Shown here one piece after another: positions 33,281-44,533 of a stretch of 64,000 nt of DNA. A program made the translations under genes and the position numbers. How positions within the stretch are numbered: the stretch's first letter is position 1; each line of letters begins with the position of its first letter. Below the pieces are notes generated by a model, which was not told the DNA's origin, searched no databases, and saw only the letters and a program-made list of their open reading frames with translations. This DNA comes from Adenophora triphylla var. japonica (taxonomy: Eukaryota; Streptophyta; Magnoliopsida; Asterales; Campanulaceae): the NCBI GenBank assembly GCA_022495995.1, contig JAFEMH010000752.1:248001-312000 (forward strand), read 5' to 3'.

Positions 33281-36006
33281 TCAGAGCCACCGAAAATCTC
33301 GGGCTCGGGAATCGTCCTCGTCTCCGGAAAAGAGGCTCATCGGGACCAACCGGCACGCTCGATAGGGCAAGCCGAGATCTGCGAAAAAGTCGTATCCGAA
33401 GGTGAAGGCGTCGGACTCTGCACGTACGAAGACGACCCGCCATGCTGCCATACGTGTCCCTGCCCGTGTGGATCCCCGAGAATGACGTGATCCGAAGGCG
33501 GCACTGCGGGGATCAAGGAGAGGAGACAGAGGAGTCTCTGAAGAAGTCTCCGAGCGAATAGGGAAGCCTCTCGTCCGACAGCGCCGCCGTGGTCGCCTCG
33601 CTCTAGCTCGAGGAGCCCCGCAAGCGACCATCCTCCCGATGAATCTCTTGGCCCCGATCACTTGCTTCGTCGGCCTTCTCGACGACCACCTCCGAAAACT
33701 GCACAAAAGCAAAAGCGTCAAAAAAAAAAAAAAAAAAAAAGAGGTGATGCTAAAGATGATACCTTCATACCCTGGACGAGGCCGGAAAGCTCGTGGAAGC
33801 CGCTCGGGCCGAGGGATCTGCACCCTCAATCGGACCCCATCCTGGATATAGGAAAAATCCGTCCGAGGGTACCGCGGGTTCCCAAGCCCCTCCCTATCCA
33901 AAACCTGAGGCATCCTCAGCCTCCTCAAGACGAATGTCGCATACGGCTCAATCGCCACGAAGTCCGAGAAGTGCCGGCCGGCTCGGTAATCATCCCAGTC
34001 ACGGACCGATCACTCGGGTGCATCATATCGGCGGGAGGCTCCACCGGTGTCCTCAAAGGCGAGTTCACGCCATCTTTGGCGCGTCACCCTCTCTCCTGCA
34101 TAATAGGCATCGCAGGTCGGACCCTCAAAATCCTCCACCGCACTGTCCGGATCTCGGCGCCCTTCAGGCCGCGCTACCTCAAAGCGATCCTGTGGGAAGA
34201 ATATCATCCCCTCATCCGTCTCGGCCTCCGTCAAAGGAAGGCAATCCGCGTACACTGAGAGTCGTACGCCCCCTGGAGCTTATCTTCTCCCGGGCATGCT
34301 TGGACCAAGACCGCATGGCCGGATACGCCCGACGTACTCCAGCCAGGCCGCCCTCCACACCGTGACGTGAAAAAACTCCAACGCCCATACCTGCGAAAGG
34401 TAAAAATCCAATCAATCCAGTGCAAAGAAAAGTGCGTGCTCAAAAAAAAAAAGAGGGAAAGCAAAAAAGAGAGCTTATACCTCCAGGGCAAACTCAAAGC
34501 AGTACAAAGAGCTCACAGCCTTCCAGTGCACTATCAAGAGCAAAATAAAGCTCTGCCAGCCCGGCCTCTCCCCACGAGACATCTCCCATTGCCGTCTCCA
34601 TGTCCTCCAAGGACCTCAACAAGGCAAAGAGCCGTCCCCTCGGCATGTCCAAAGAGCGTGCTCGAGAAAGCAAACCACAAGAAGGCCCTGGCAATCTGAT
34701 CGGCGCCTATCCTCTCCTCCCCAGCCTCATAGCTCACAATGGTCTCCACGATCTTGCCGTAGACCACGGCATACTCCATCCCCATCCCCTTTTTGGGAAT
34801 AGGGGAAAATCCCGTAAGAGCACAACGGTCGGCATCGGCGCGTAGCCATCCCGCCACTCCAATGCCGCGTCCATTAAAGGACAGGCCCGTGATCGCAGCG
34901 TAATCGGAGGGCGTAACCGTAGCCTCGCCCGAGAATAAGTGGAAGGTGTGGGTCGCGTCCCACCCGGCCGCGCGAGCAAACATCAAGCCCTTGCTCTTAG
35001 GGAACTTGACCAGTCCCCTCAAGCACTCGACGAACTCCCAGAGCCCCGTCTCGACAACAATCTGTCTCGGACTCGGCAAAGCTCCTCGGCCCGCATCCGG
35101 AAGCCGGTCCCACAAGTCAATCACGGACTCCACCGATCCTCGAGTCTTCATTTTGTTCAGCTGCTCCGTCACAAAACGGTTTCCGCCCTGTAAAAAAAAA
35201 AGAGAAAATGTCAAAAAAAATTGCATCTGCATTTGCACAAAAAAAAAGCATACACATGCATTAAAAAAAAAAATTTCGGCAGCATAACGGCATGCAATAG
35301 ACATAGCCCCATTTTTCTCACAGAAAATACAGTTTTCAGCAAATCCCATTCAACGATTTTCAAAAAAAAATGCATACATGCATATCCTACAAGAAGTCGA
35401 CGGAAATAAAAACTCCGTCCCATTTTCAAAAAAAAATGCATACATGCATATCATCCATCTTACATGCAACTGGAGGAAAAATCCGTCCCACCTTTCAAAA
35501 AAAAAATCCTAAACATACATACATCTCATATTGGCAAAATGCCCATTCTTTCCAAACAAAATGCATGCATGGCATCATTCATCAATATCAATATCCAATT
35601 TCAAAAAAAAAAAAATCATCATCATCAACATGCAATTTTCGAATTAAAAAAAAAATGGCGAAAATGCCAATTCTTTTTCCCAAGCAAAATGCACATTTTG
35701 GATTACTCACATAATCATCAAGATTCAAAGACAATGAACATCAATATTCAATTTCAAAAAAAAAAATTTCAAAAATCACCCAAAATTCAAATTTCAAACA
35801 AGAAATCAACAAAGGGATCAAAGGGTTTCAAAGTATACCGTTCGGAGATTCGAATCCGAAGCCCAATGTTGCCAAGCATCGGGGTAATGCTCCTCCGCAA
35901 CCGATTGCGAAAGATTGTAATGCCTCCTCATCCGGACGAGCTCCAATCGCCTCTCCGCTACCGGGCCACGTCCTTGGCCTTGAAAAGCGCCTTCCCCGTG
36001 TTCCAT
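33281..36006 (-). pseudogene. Antisense gene 2 of Ogre-B: spliced plant-mobile-domain-like gene, broken
   Basis: The minus-strand ATG at 36006 (MEHGEGAFQGQGRG) starts exon 1, which ends at 35839. Three GT-AG introns can be placed: 35838-35188, 34480-34391 and 33762-33699 (minus-strand order), all T-rich. Exon 2 holds NRFVTEQLNKMKTRGSVESV, LWEFVECLRGLVKFPKSKG and GWDATHTFHLFSGEATVTPS, a good plant-mobile-domain pattern (the HTFHLP-like block). Exon 3 holds VWALEFFHVTVWRAAWLEYV and FVLRRLRMPQVL. Exon 1 to 2 and 2 to 3 join in frame. A frameshift near 34640, stops near 34285 and 34010, and an uncertain last exon mean that no full product is possible. Confidence 0.65.
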
Positions 36007-36140
36007 CGCTCGAAAAATCGAAGAAATCGGAAGATTTTCGAAGCTTTTTGGCCTTCAATGGCTTCCTTCTCTCGGTTTCTCTCTCTCTGCTCTCGTCTGT
36101 TTCAAAACTGAAGGGGGAAGAAGAAAAGGGCGTTGGCCCT

Positions 36141-36180
36141 AATTAATACCCCTGGTTTTCAAACCCTATCCGCGCGGATA
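36141..36180 (-). promoter_or_regulatory. Putative promoter of antisense gene 2
   Basis: A perfect 14-bp palindrome TATCCGCGCGGATA (36167-36180) is followed on the minus strand by TATTAATT (36148-36141), about 140 bp before the ATG. Its GGGG before and GGGCC after the TATA resemble the LTR promoter surroundings. Confidence 0.55.
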
Positions 36181-36294
36181 GGATTGCAAGGGTCAAAATG
36201 ACCCTTTTGCCCCTTAAAATTCCAGGACTCTGCAATTCAGTCCCCAACTTGACAGAGTTAACCAAAGTCAACCCCTTGTCAAGAAAATCATTCC
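36181..36294 (+). other. Spacer before the 72-bp array
   Basis: No feature recognised. Confidence 0.4.
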
Positions 36295-37395
36295 CCGGCA
36301 GTCAAACGTAAGACCGAGTGCCCTGAGAAAGATAACGAGATCCCGTATCTTTCATCAAAATTACCCCCGGCAGTCAAACGTAAGACCGAGTGCCCCGAGA
36401 AAGATAACGAGATCCCGTATCTTTCATCAAAATTACCCCCGACAGTAAAACGTAAGACCGATCTCCCCGAGAAAGATAACGGATCCCGTATCTTTCATCA
36501 AAATCATTCCGGCGATCGAAACGTAAGACCGAGTGCCCCGAGAAAGATAACGAGATCCCGTATCTTTCATCAAAATTACCCCGGCGATCAAACGTAAGAC
36601 CGAGTGCCCCGAGAAAGATAACGAGATCCCGTATCTTTCATCAAAATTACCCCCTAAGCCAAACGTAAGACCGAGTGCCCCGAGAAAGATAACGAGATCC
36701 CGTATCTTTCATCAAAATCCCCCTGAGTCAAACGTAAGACCGAGTGCCCCGAGAAAGATAACGAGATCCCGTATCTTTCATCAAAAATTACCCCGGCGAT
36801 AAAAACGTAAGAACGAGTGCCCCGAGAAAGATAACGGATCCCGTATCTTTCATCAAAATCATCCCCTAGCCAAACGTAAGACCGAGTGCCCCGAGAAAGA
36901 TAACGGATCCCGTATCTTTCATCAAAATTATCCCCGGCAGTCAAACGTAAGACCGAGTGCCCCGAGAAAGATAACGAGATCCCGTATCTTTCATCAAAAT
37001 CTTCCGGCTAGCCAAACGTAAGACCGAGTGCCCCGAGAAAGATAACGAGATCCCATATCTTTCATCAAAATCTTCCCCAGCCAAACGTAAGACCGATTTC
37101 CTCGAGAAAGATAACGAGATCCCGTATCTTTCATCAAAATCTTCCCCGGCAGTCAAACGTAAGACCGAGTGCCCCAAGAAAGATAACGAGATCCCGTATC
37201 TTCCCCGGCAGTCAAACGTAAGACCGATCTCTCTGAGAAAGATAACGAGATCCCGTATCTTTCATCAAAATCATCCCCGGCAGTCAAACGTAAGACCGAT
37301 TGCCCCGAGAAAGATAACGAGATCCCGTATCTTTCATCAAAATCATCCAACGGCAGTCAAACGTAAGACCAATTCCCCAGACGAATACGTCTGAT
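36295..37395 (+). repeat. Tandem array, about 72-bp unit, 16 copies
   Basis: Each unit reads CAAACGTAAGACCGAGTGCC, then GAGAAAGATAACGAGATCCC, then GTATCTTTCATCAAAAT, with a variable CCCCGGCAGT-like joint. Unit starts lie near 36305, 36376, 36447 and so on to 37358. One unit near 37190 lacks part. Minus-strand ORFs in the array only translate the repeat. It has no resemblance to the Ogre-A arrays although it is in the same element position. Confidence 0.92.
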
Positions 37396-37929
37396 TTTCC
37401 CCAGCAAAGGCTAACGAAATCCCCAGCAAAGTTAACGGAATCCCAAAAGCCAACGGAATCTCGAGTAGTACTCGAACTACGAAAGGGCTTGATTCCCACT
37501 AGGGATACGTAGGTAGCCTATCATTAGGTCCAGCCCCTCGACCAAAACGGTCACCCTCTCCTTCGGCAGCAGACGAAGTCCACCGAAAGGCCATTTCAAA
37601 TTAAGGTCCGAGGCGCCTAAAAAGCCATCATCATCAAGGTTCGAGGCACCTAAAACGCCATCATCAAGATCCGAGGCACCTAAAAAGCCATCTCCAAGGT
37701 TCGAGGCACCTAAAACGCCATCTTCAAGGTTTGAGGCACCTAAGACGCTATCACTAGGAAAGCGATAAATCGCAATCATCCCCAGCAGAGACCGAAAATG
37801 GTCATCCCTATCCCCAGCAGAGCGGATACCCATCAGACCGAAAATGGTCATCTCTTATCCCCAGCAGAGTTTCTTTCCAGCAAACGACTGTAGAACTCGC
37901 TCATCAGGTTCGAGGCACCTAAAATGCCA
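37396..37929 (+). repeat. Short repeats around a duplicated terminal-block motif
   Basis: GGGATACGTAGGTAGCC occurs at about 37501-37518 and again at about 37979 in the final block. Between them are about six 33-bp copies built on TTCGAGGCACCTAAAACGCC (37605-37745) and CCCCAGCAGAG repeats (37781-37870). Confidence 0.75.
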
Positions 37930-38102
37930 TCATCTCCAGGGTCAAAGACCCGAACTACGACTGGCTTGATTCCCACCCGGGATACGTAGGTAGCCTATCG
38001 CTAGGTTCAGCCACCCGATCACTCGATCATCCTGCCAAATATGGAGCCTTACTCTTATCGACGACCCCGCTTCCTTCGAAAGCGCCGTCGCCGAGGGGCT
38101 AC
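37930..38102 (+). other. Conserved terminal block and polypurine tract (Ogre-B)
   Basis: From CGAACTACGACTGGCTTGAT to GCCGAGGGGCTAC it is nearly identical to the end of Ogre-A, including a shared TCTTATCGACGACCCCGCTT. Confidence 0.75.
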
Positions 38103-38398
38103 CGTAAGTGCTCCAATTTGAGCTTGTTAGAATTTTCGTTAGAAAATTAACGAAAGTTATAACACTTCTAACAATTCCTAACAATCCTAACTTTTCTAAC
38201 AAAGTGAGGGTAAAATGGGCATTGTTATTTAAGGTTAAACCTTAAAAAGAATCTTAAAAAAGAAAAACAAAAGAATAAAACCACAAATAGAAATGTGGAA
38301 ACATAATCTGGCCGGTCAATTTGAATTTTGAAAAGAAATATTCCCCTTGTCCAAAGCCGGAGCCGCATTTAATGAACGAGGCACGCCGAGGGGACTTG

Positions 38399-38439
38399 TC
38401 CGCGCGGATGAGTTTGCATTTTTCGGGAGGGCTATATAT
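38399..38439 (+). promoter_or_regulatory. LTR promoter-like module in Ogre-B 3' LTR
   Basis: TCCGCGCGGAT, then TATATAT at 38433-38439. It points toward the AHL gene, whose start is 2.4 kb further on the same strand, so read-through from this LTR is conceivable. Confidence 0.6.
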
Positions 38440-39660
38440 TGAGCCCTCCAAATACAAAAATAAGGAGGAAAAACACATTTTGCAGAACCTCTGGCGAAAT
38501 ATAGAGAGAAAACAGTGAGAATTCTTCAAGAATTGTCACCTTTTTCTCTCCAATCTTTCCCAACTCATACTCATCCACTCACTCTCATATTAAAGCCCTA
38601 AACACTCATACACTCAAGCCAAACACTCAAGAACACAAGGAAGATTGGTAAACCCTCCTCCTCCTAACCCTAAATCTCAACCATGCATGCATCTTCAAAC
38701 TACAAAATATAGTTCTTTCATCTTCTTGCTCTAGATCTAAGAAGATCACCATGGAAGACCATCTCCATGGATGATCTTCTACAAAGATCAAAATTATTTT
38801 TAAGCTTTCTTACTTTCTTGCAAAGAAAACTCATTTTCAAAACCCTAAAAACCATTTTCAAGCATAAAATCTTGATTTCAAAGGATAAAATTCCCCTTCC
38901 CAAGCAAATGAAGTGCTTAGTCCTAATGTACCCCAAGGATGGTTTGGTATAGTTGATTCACCACTAAAATGTCTAGTGATCACTAACCAAAACCTAGGGA
39001 AATGGGGACAAGCATGGATGCATAACCCCCCTTAAAATCATATTTTCTTTCTTGAGAAGTTGCTGTCCAGTAGCAATTTTCTCAGACCTCAGTCCATGGT
39101 CTTAATTTTTGGACACAGATGAACTTGGAATTTGGTGTTGACTACAAACACTTTTTGTAGCCAACATCCAGAGCTTTCCAGACATATTTTTACTTTATTT
39201 TTTGGGTGAGTAAAACTCCTCTTTTCAAATTTTCTTTCAGAGGCTAGTTCATCAGCTTCTGGGAATCCAGATCTCATATATGAGGTTTCCAGAAGGTTTT
39301 GACCCCTCAAATCTTCTCCAAAATGGAAAATTCCTTCGCACAAACCTTATTTAAGGTGTCTAGAACAACTTTCATTCTCTGAGTTTATCCAGATTATGAA
39401 GTTTTAAGACCCTTGAATCCATTTCAAAATCAAAGGTCCACTGCCTTTTTCATTCTGGCAGAAATGGCTCTCAACTTCAAAAGGTCTTTTGAGTACCAAA
39501 TCTCAATCCAAAAATCTTCCAAAAAATCATGGGATCAGTTTAAAGTCTTAAAAAGATATCCCAATTTTTACTTTTCTGAGTTTCAAAGTATTTTGGCCAA
39601 AACACACACACACACATATACACACAAATGATTTTCAGCTTGGAAGACTCGTTTTACGAG

Positions 39661-39697
39661 GCGCGTCGGGTGCACACTAACGTCCTTCCCGACGCGT
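39661..39697 (+). other. Conserved LTR stem-loop (Ogre-B 3' LTR)
   Basis: Same stem and loop as in the 5' LTR. Confidence 0.75.
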
Positions 39698-39838
39698 AAC
39701 ATGACCTCCGAACCTAAATCTCTGATCTCGGGCTTTTTTCAAAGTTTTGGCCCTCAAAATTAAAATGGCGTGGCGACTCCGTTTTCGTTGATTTTTTTCA
39801 AACAAAAATGGGAAAATTTTCGGATACACATCATCACA

Positions 39839-39944
39839 ACTGGCACTTTGTTAAACTGGTACTGTCGCTTTTTTACACTGGCACTTTGTTACACATGCAC
39901 TGGCACTTTGTCACAATGACACTTTGTTAAACTGGCACTGGCAC
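39839..39944. repeat. Foldback-like repeat, right part
   Basis: Continues the ACTGGCACTTTGTTA units cut by Ogre-B, in the orientation opposite to the left arm. The match fades after CTGGCACTGGCAC. Confidence 0.65.
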
Positions 39945-40145
39945 AAACGAAAAAAATAAAACACATTTTTCCTAATTGCCAGAAAAAACGCATTTTTTTT
40001 TAAGACCAACTCATATTTTTATATTTTTTTTCCCATAATAATAAGGGGCCATTATTTCGGTCACTAACCCAACTATTCTACGCGCCTAGAAACTAAAAAC
40101 AAGTGAGCCTATCATCTTACCTCTCGTTCTTGAACAAAAATATTA

Positions 40146-40392
40146 CTCCCTTCGTCCCGTTTTAAGGTTTTGAGTTTGACTTTGTACGGAGATTAAGGAG
40201 GAAATATTATATTGAAAGTGTTGTGAGTGTGAAAATAAAATAGGAGAGAGAATGAGTGGAGGAAATAGTAAATTATAATGGTGTTGTGAGTATTAAAATA
40301 ATGTAGGAGAGAGAATGAGTGGAGGGAATAGTGATAAAATACTTGCCATTTATGAAAAGAAGTAAAGTAAGAACCTTAATTTGAGACAGACT
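40146..40392. mobile_element. Stowaway-like MITE, right end decayed
   Basis: TA followed by CTCCCTTCGTCCCGTTTTAAG at the left end (degenerate CTCCCTCCGTCC). The interior is shared with the copy at 45635, including the twice-repeated GGAGAGAGAATGAGTGGA. The expected GGACGGAGGGAG right end is replaced by GACAGACT and an A run. Confidence 0.7.
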
Positions 40393-40819
40393 AAAAAAAA
40401 AAAAAAAAAGTAAGAATCTTAAATCGAAATTAAATCGAAATGATGAATACTAACATAAATAAATTGATTTTTTTTTTCTCAACTTTCTTATATTTTATGC
40501 CTATATTTAAACTTTTAGGTTGTGAGAAATGACTGCGTTTGTCCCCCTCCACATTTCCTCCTTCTCTCTCCATCTCCCCATCCTTCCCTTTCTCTGTACT
40601 CAAATCCCCCTTTGTGTCCTTTGTTTTCTATAATCTCTATTCAAATCTAGGGTTCAACTTCCATAGCTTTCCTTTTTCTATAATTTCCACTTCTCCAAAT
40701 AAACAAACCCATAAATCAAATTTAAAAATCTTTTTTTCCTTCCATTTTTTATATTTTCCTTTGTTTTCTGTTGTTTGGGTGCTGTGTGTTCTTTTCATGT
40801 TGTTGCTGTTGTTGTTCCA
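40393..40819 (+). promoter_or_regulatory. AHL gene 5' region
   Basis: TATATTTA at 40502-40509 is a candidate TATA box, followed by a CT-rich stretch (40545-40610) typical of plant leaders. An 11-codon upstream ORF (40797-40832, mostly Leu) overlaps the AHL start codon in another frame. The start-site position is inferred. Confidence 0.45.
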
Positions 40820-41704
40820 ATGGCTGGATTAGATTTAAGTACGACTTCCCACTTCGCTCCTCATCATCAACTTTTGCGAAACTCTGACCTTCACCAAGTT
40901 GATGGTCACAGTCATTTTCTTAGTGGCCATCACCAGCATGATGGAGATGGTCACGATGATGATGACCACCATCACCAGGGTTTGGAATTAGTCGGAGCTA
41001 ATTCCGGCGGCTCTGGTGATATTGTAGGCCGGCGGCCAAGAGGCCGGCCAGCCGGATCTAAGAACAAGCCCAAGCCACCTGTGATTATCACAAGAGAAAG
41101 TGCTAACACGTTGAGAGCTCATATTCTGGAGGTTGGAAACGGATGTGATGTATTCCATTCGGTTGCCACCTACGCAAGACGGCGACAGCGTGGGATCTGC
41201 ATATTGAGCGGTAGTGGAACCGTCACTAATGTAACTCTCCGGCAACCAGCTGCAGCCGGAGCTGTGGTGACACTTCATGGAAGGTTCGAGATCTTATCTT
41301 TATCGGGTTCTTTTCTTCCACCACCTGCCCCACCCGGGGCCACCAGTTTGACCATATTTCTTGCTGGCGGACAAGGTCAGGTAGTGGGTGGGAGTGTGGT
41401 TGGGGAGTTGACTGCTGCCGGACCTGTTATTGTAATTGCAGCTTCGTTTACTAATGTTGCTTATGAAAGATTGCCTCTTGAGGAGGAGGAGGAAGGGTTG
41501 CAGAATCAGATTCAGTCTCCGATGTCTCAGGGAGGAGCTGCGGCGGCAAGTGGTGGAGCTGGCGGCGGAATTAGTAGTAATAACCTATTTCCCGACCCAT
41601 CTTCCGGGCTTCCGTTCTTCAATTCGCCACACAATATGTCTAATATTCAGTTGCCGGTTGATGGATGGGCTGGAAATTCCGGTGGACGACCTAGTCCGTT
41701 CTAA
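40820..41704 (+). CDS. AHL: AT-hook motif nuclear-localized (AHL) protein, AHL23/24-like
   Basis: An intact single-exon gene of 294 residues starting [11 protein letters not shown]. Residues 25-53 are rich in His and Asp. The type I AT-hook is at 71-87: RRPRGRP core followed by GSKNKPKPP. The PPC/DUF296 domain spans about 88-218, with the type [11 protein letters not shown] at 154-163 and [21 protein letters not shown] Gly/Ala-rich stretch (238-251) and a C-terminal LPFFN...LPVDGW tail follow. AHL proteins bind AT-rich minor grooves through the hook and form trimers through PPC in the nucleus, repressing growth and flowering genes. The intronless layout and MAGLDL start fit the clade A group with AHL23/24, which I recognise by text only. 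The upstream non-ATG extension is not used. It is the only intact ordinary gene in the window. Confidence 0.95.
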   Translation: MAGLDLSTTSHFAPHHQLLRNSDLHQVDGHSHFLSGHHQHDGDGHDDDDHHHQGLELVGANSGGSGDIVGRRPRGRPAGSKNKPKPPVIITRESANTLRAHILEVGNGCDVFHSVATYARRRQRGICILSGSGTVTNVTLRQPAAAGAVVTLHGRFEILSLSGSFLPPPAPPGATSLTIFLAGGQGQVVGGSVVGELTAAGPVIVIAASFTNVAYERLPLEEEEEGLQNQIQSPMSQGGAAAASGGAGGGISSNNLFPDPSSGLPFFNSPHNMSNIQLPVDGWAGNSGGRPSPF

Positions 41705-42450
41705 GGCGGGTCGAAAATGGTGAACTAGCTATATGGATTGTGTTAACGGGTCAGTACCCTTTATCTGGATTGAGTTCATTAGATTACTCTTCTTTGAATC
41801 ATAAAAGTTTGATCATCTTCCAATTCTCCTAGAACTTCTTCTTCCTTTTCTTTTCTTTCTTGTTAAATTTGGGGTTTTTGTAACTTTTCTTTTTCTTGGT
41901 TCAATGGAAATAGTGATCTTATGGTGTTTCTCTTATCTCTCTCTCTCTCTCTATCATACACACACTCATTTGGTATGTTAAAATGGTCATTTTTTGATAG
42001 TTCAAATGGTATGGAAAGAAATCATGATCATTTATCAGAAGACTTGTAAGTTAAAGGGATTTGGGGCGGATACAGTTTGCTACGCAGTCGGACCGAGTGC
42101 ACCCCAGATCTAGAGTAGTGTTAGACATGATGAAAGTAAATCCGAATAAATTTTGGTGGGGGTTTGGGGGTATGGGGTTATGGGTTTTTGGTTTGCTTGC
42201 ATTGTTTTCAGGAAACAATAATTATAGTAACAGAAATATAAAAATATGTAAGAGAAGCAAGGCTAAGGTTGTGTCTTACTGTGGGGATTCTTCTTGCTGG
42301 CCTTCTTTCTTTCTTGATTTCATTGCATTCTATTTTAGGAGTGTATCTCTAAGTACTTGATTTCAAATGAAAATTACTGTCTGTGAGTTCTTTTAAGAAA
42401 GAAATACATGCCCAAAATTCAATAAAAATGTTTATTTCTTTGATTATTTT
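41705..42450 (+). other. AHL 3' flank
   Basis: T-rich trailing sequence with an AATAAAA signal at 42421-42427. A 99-codon ORF (42061-42360) lacks any recognisable feature and I treat it as chance. Confidence 0.5.
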
Positions 42451-44484
42451 TCATATATTATATCTCTCCATCTGCATATATTGAAAAGAAATAAGTTGTT
42501 CCTTTTTCTTGAACTACTTCTTTGGGAATTTTGGTACTAAATAACATGCCTTCTTCATCTATGACTTTCTTGAAAATGGCATGTTTAGCTGAAACCCATC
42601 CCAACATGTCTATGTTACTCTCTCTCTCCCACTCTCTCAATACTGCATTTGTTCCATAATAAATGTTACTTCTTTCCCATATATATAACTATAATTGGTG
42701 AGTTGGTTCGTTCTACCTCATCTATATATCTTTCGATTAATTTAGAAAATCAGGTTGTTCATTTAGGCCAGTATGCGCTAAACTTCTCCCTCGCGCAACT
42801 TGTTATGTGTAGATGTGTATTGTGTTCAGTTGAAAAAATTAGATCTAGTTTCGGGTTCCTAACATATTTATTGTTGCACATGCAATGAAAATGGTTTTTT
42901 CATCATATGCTAACATGGTTTTTTATGAATTTCCTAAGTATATTTGTTTTATCTGTTGGCAATTAGCCTACAATGAGCCAACTTGCTAGTTGTATAAGAG
43001 TTCATATTCTTAACTATGTCCATTCTTAATTTATTTTCTTCTTCCCAATAAGATTCTCTTATCTCATTTCTTGAACTATATTAATCTTAGCCATGTGCAT
43101 AGCTTGTTAAAAAACACTGATAATATAGTTTTAGTCTCTTTGTTTACTTCCAAGTATATTTTTATAACTAGTTTACTACACCAAGTTATCACTTTCTTCG
43201 TTCAATCATGCGTACGTGCCCATTTCTATTCTGGTCATTCGGAAAAAAAAAATCGGCACATATTTTTGGTCGGGGTGGGGGTGTAGAGTTACACTTACAC
43301 AAACCTTGCACTTTTAATCGTTTTTTTTTTTTAATTATTCTTATAATGAAAATAGGCGTTTAGGGTTGGTGCATTAAGGCATCAAATTGATCACCTCCTG
43401 CATTAATTTTCTTTCAAAAAAATCATCTCTTCTTTGTTTATCATCATAGGGATTTTGGCTTACTCTCTAGAATTATCGGCGACTATATATGTTCTTCAGA
43501 TTATTTGATAGGGTAGTTCTATAACTATAATGCGTATTCCCTAAGATTGTGTCAACCCTTGTTTTTACGTGTGATTTTATGACTCTAAACAATCTTAATT
43601 GTTGTTGTTTTTTTTACGATGTTCCACGCCAAAAGGCAAGAAGAGAGATCGAACCCTAGCGCTCACTGATGGTGACACTTGGCTTTACGGCCACTCCTTT
43701 GGGGACATAATCTTAGTTGTTGATTATTACTTGACCTGGACTTTAGAAAACCTAATTCCTGCTGTTATTAGAAATGGATCATCTTTTATATATTCTACTC
43801 CCTAAGACATCTTGTTATCACATCCTTCTTTACCATCAACATATTCAATTTATTTTTATATACATGATTTTATTTAATGAGCATTTTGGCCTTAACTTTA
43901 TTCTCCACTTGAATTAGCATCATACTGAAGTTCTAAGATTTTAAGGAATACCCATTTTTTTGCACCCTAATTAGTTGAGATCATTTCTGCACTTCTAATA
44001 TAAACAAAATCCAAAGTTTACGCTAGATTCTTAACGAAGATGCCATGTCCGTTATCATTTCTTGTGAAAGTGAATTGTTCAAGTCATGCCTAGCTTAAGG
44101 GCTGTGCTATCAATCTAGTGGTGGGGAGCTTGTGAGTATATGAAAATCGAATAAACATTATTCGAAAGCATAAAGGGATTAGTCTTTTATTTCATTAGTT
44201 GCCCATCTTGATGTGTATTTTGATTAATTAATAAACATGTACAACTTTGCTTTTAATTAAATTCAGAAGGAATCAATAAAAAATGTGTTGGAATCCATGA
44301 CTTTTAAGCTGGATATAAAATTAAAGCAATGTTTGAGCATTTTTATATGTTAATTAAAGTGCCATACCAAACTCAGCTGGCAATCTTTCTAATAAAGATT
44401 GGAATTTTCAGCTCAAGAAGTTCTTCAGACCTATTTTTATAGAGTTTTGGCTATGTTAATCTATTTGCATTGCTAGCAAAAGAT

Positions 44485-44486
<2 letters not shown>
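42451..44486. other. AT-rich intergenic DNA
   Basis: No coding signal, RNA gene or TE end recognised. Confidence 0.5.

Positions 44487-44530
<44 letters not shown>
44487..44530. repeat. (TC)n microsatellite
   Basis: An uninterrupted TC dinucleotide run of 44 bp. Confidence 0.98.

Positions 44531-44533
<3 letters not shown>

Larger units (their letters stand above)
21614..39838 (+). mobile_element. Ogre-B: complete 18.2 kb Ogre/Tat element with antisense genes
   Basis: LTRs of about 1.74 kb are flanked by the 5-bp target duplication ACTGG (21609-21613, 39839-39843). The tRNA-Arg primer site is intact. Plus strand: gag remnant, protease, RT, RNase H, a second archaeal-type RNase H and integrase. 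Dual RNase H, tRNA-Arg priming and large size are hallmarks of the Tat/Ogre group. Minus strand, after pol: two plant-mobile-domain-like genes. Then come tandem repeats and the conserved terminal block. All coding parts carry frameshifts or stops. The 3' LTR starts CGTAAG instead of TGTAAG. Confidence 0.93.
38103..39838 (+). repeat. Ogre-B 3' LTR
   Basis: Almost identical to the 5' LTR by eye. Its first base is C, not T (CGTAAG), a change at the integrase recognition end that would have arisen after insertion. It contains a primer-like TGGCGACTCCG at 39771-39781. Confidence 0.93.

Noticed and set aside
33662..34365. Overlapping plus-strand ORFs of 198 and 190 codons
   Set aside because: They are complementary shadows of antisense gene 2, whose minus-strand frame shows recognisable domain text and splice sites.
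36654..37350. Minus-strand ORFs with repeated FDERYGIS text
   Set aside because: Translation of the 72-bp tandem repeat; the period is close to a multiple of three, which keeps the frame open.
40539..40819. ORF of 97 codons upstream of AHL
   Set aside because: Low-complexity Ser/Phe/Leu text from a CT-rich leader. Only its last 11 codons (upstream ORF) are noted.
40775..40819. N-terminal extension of AHL
   Set aside because: It has no in-frame ATG. The family start MAGLDL fits the ATG at 40820.
42061..42360. 99-codon ORF downstream of AHL
   Set aside because: No recognisable domain, AT-rich surroundings and no ATG context of note.
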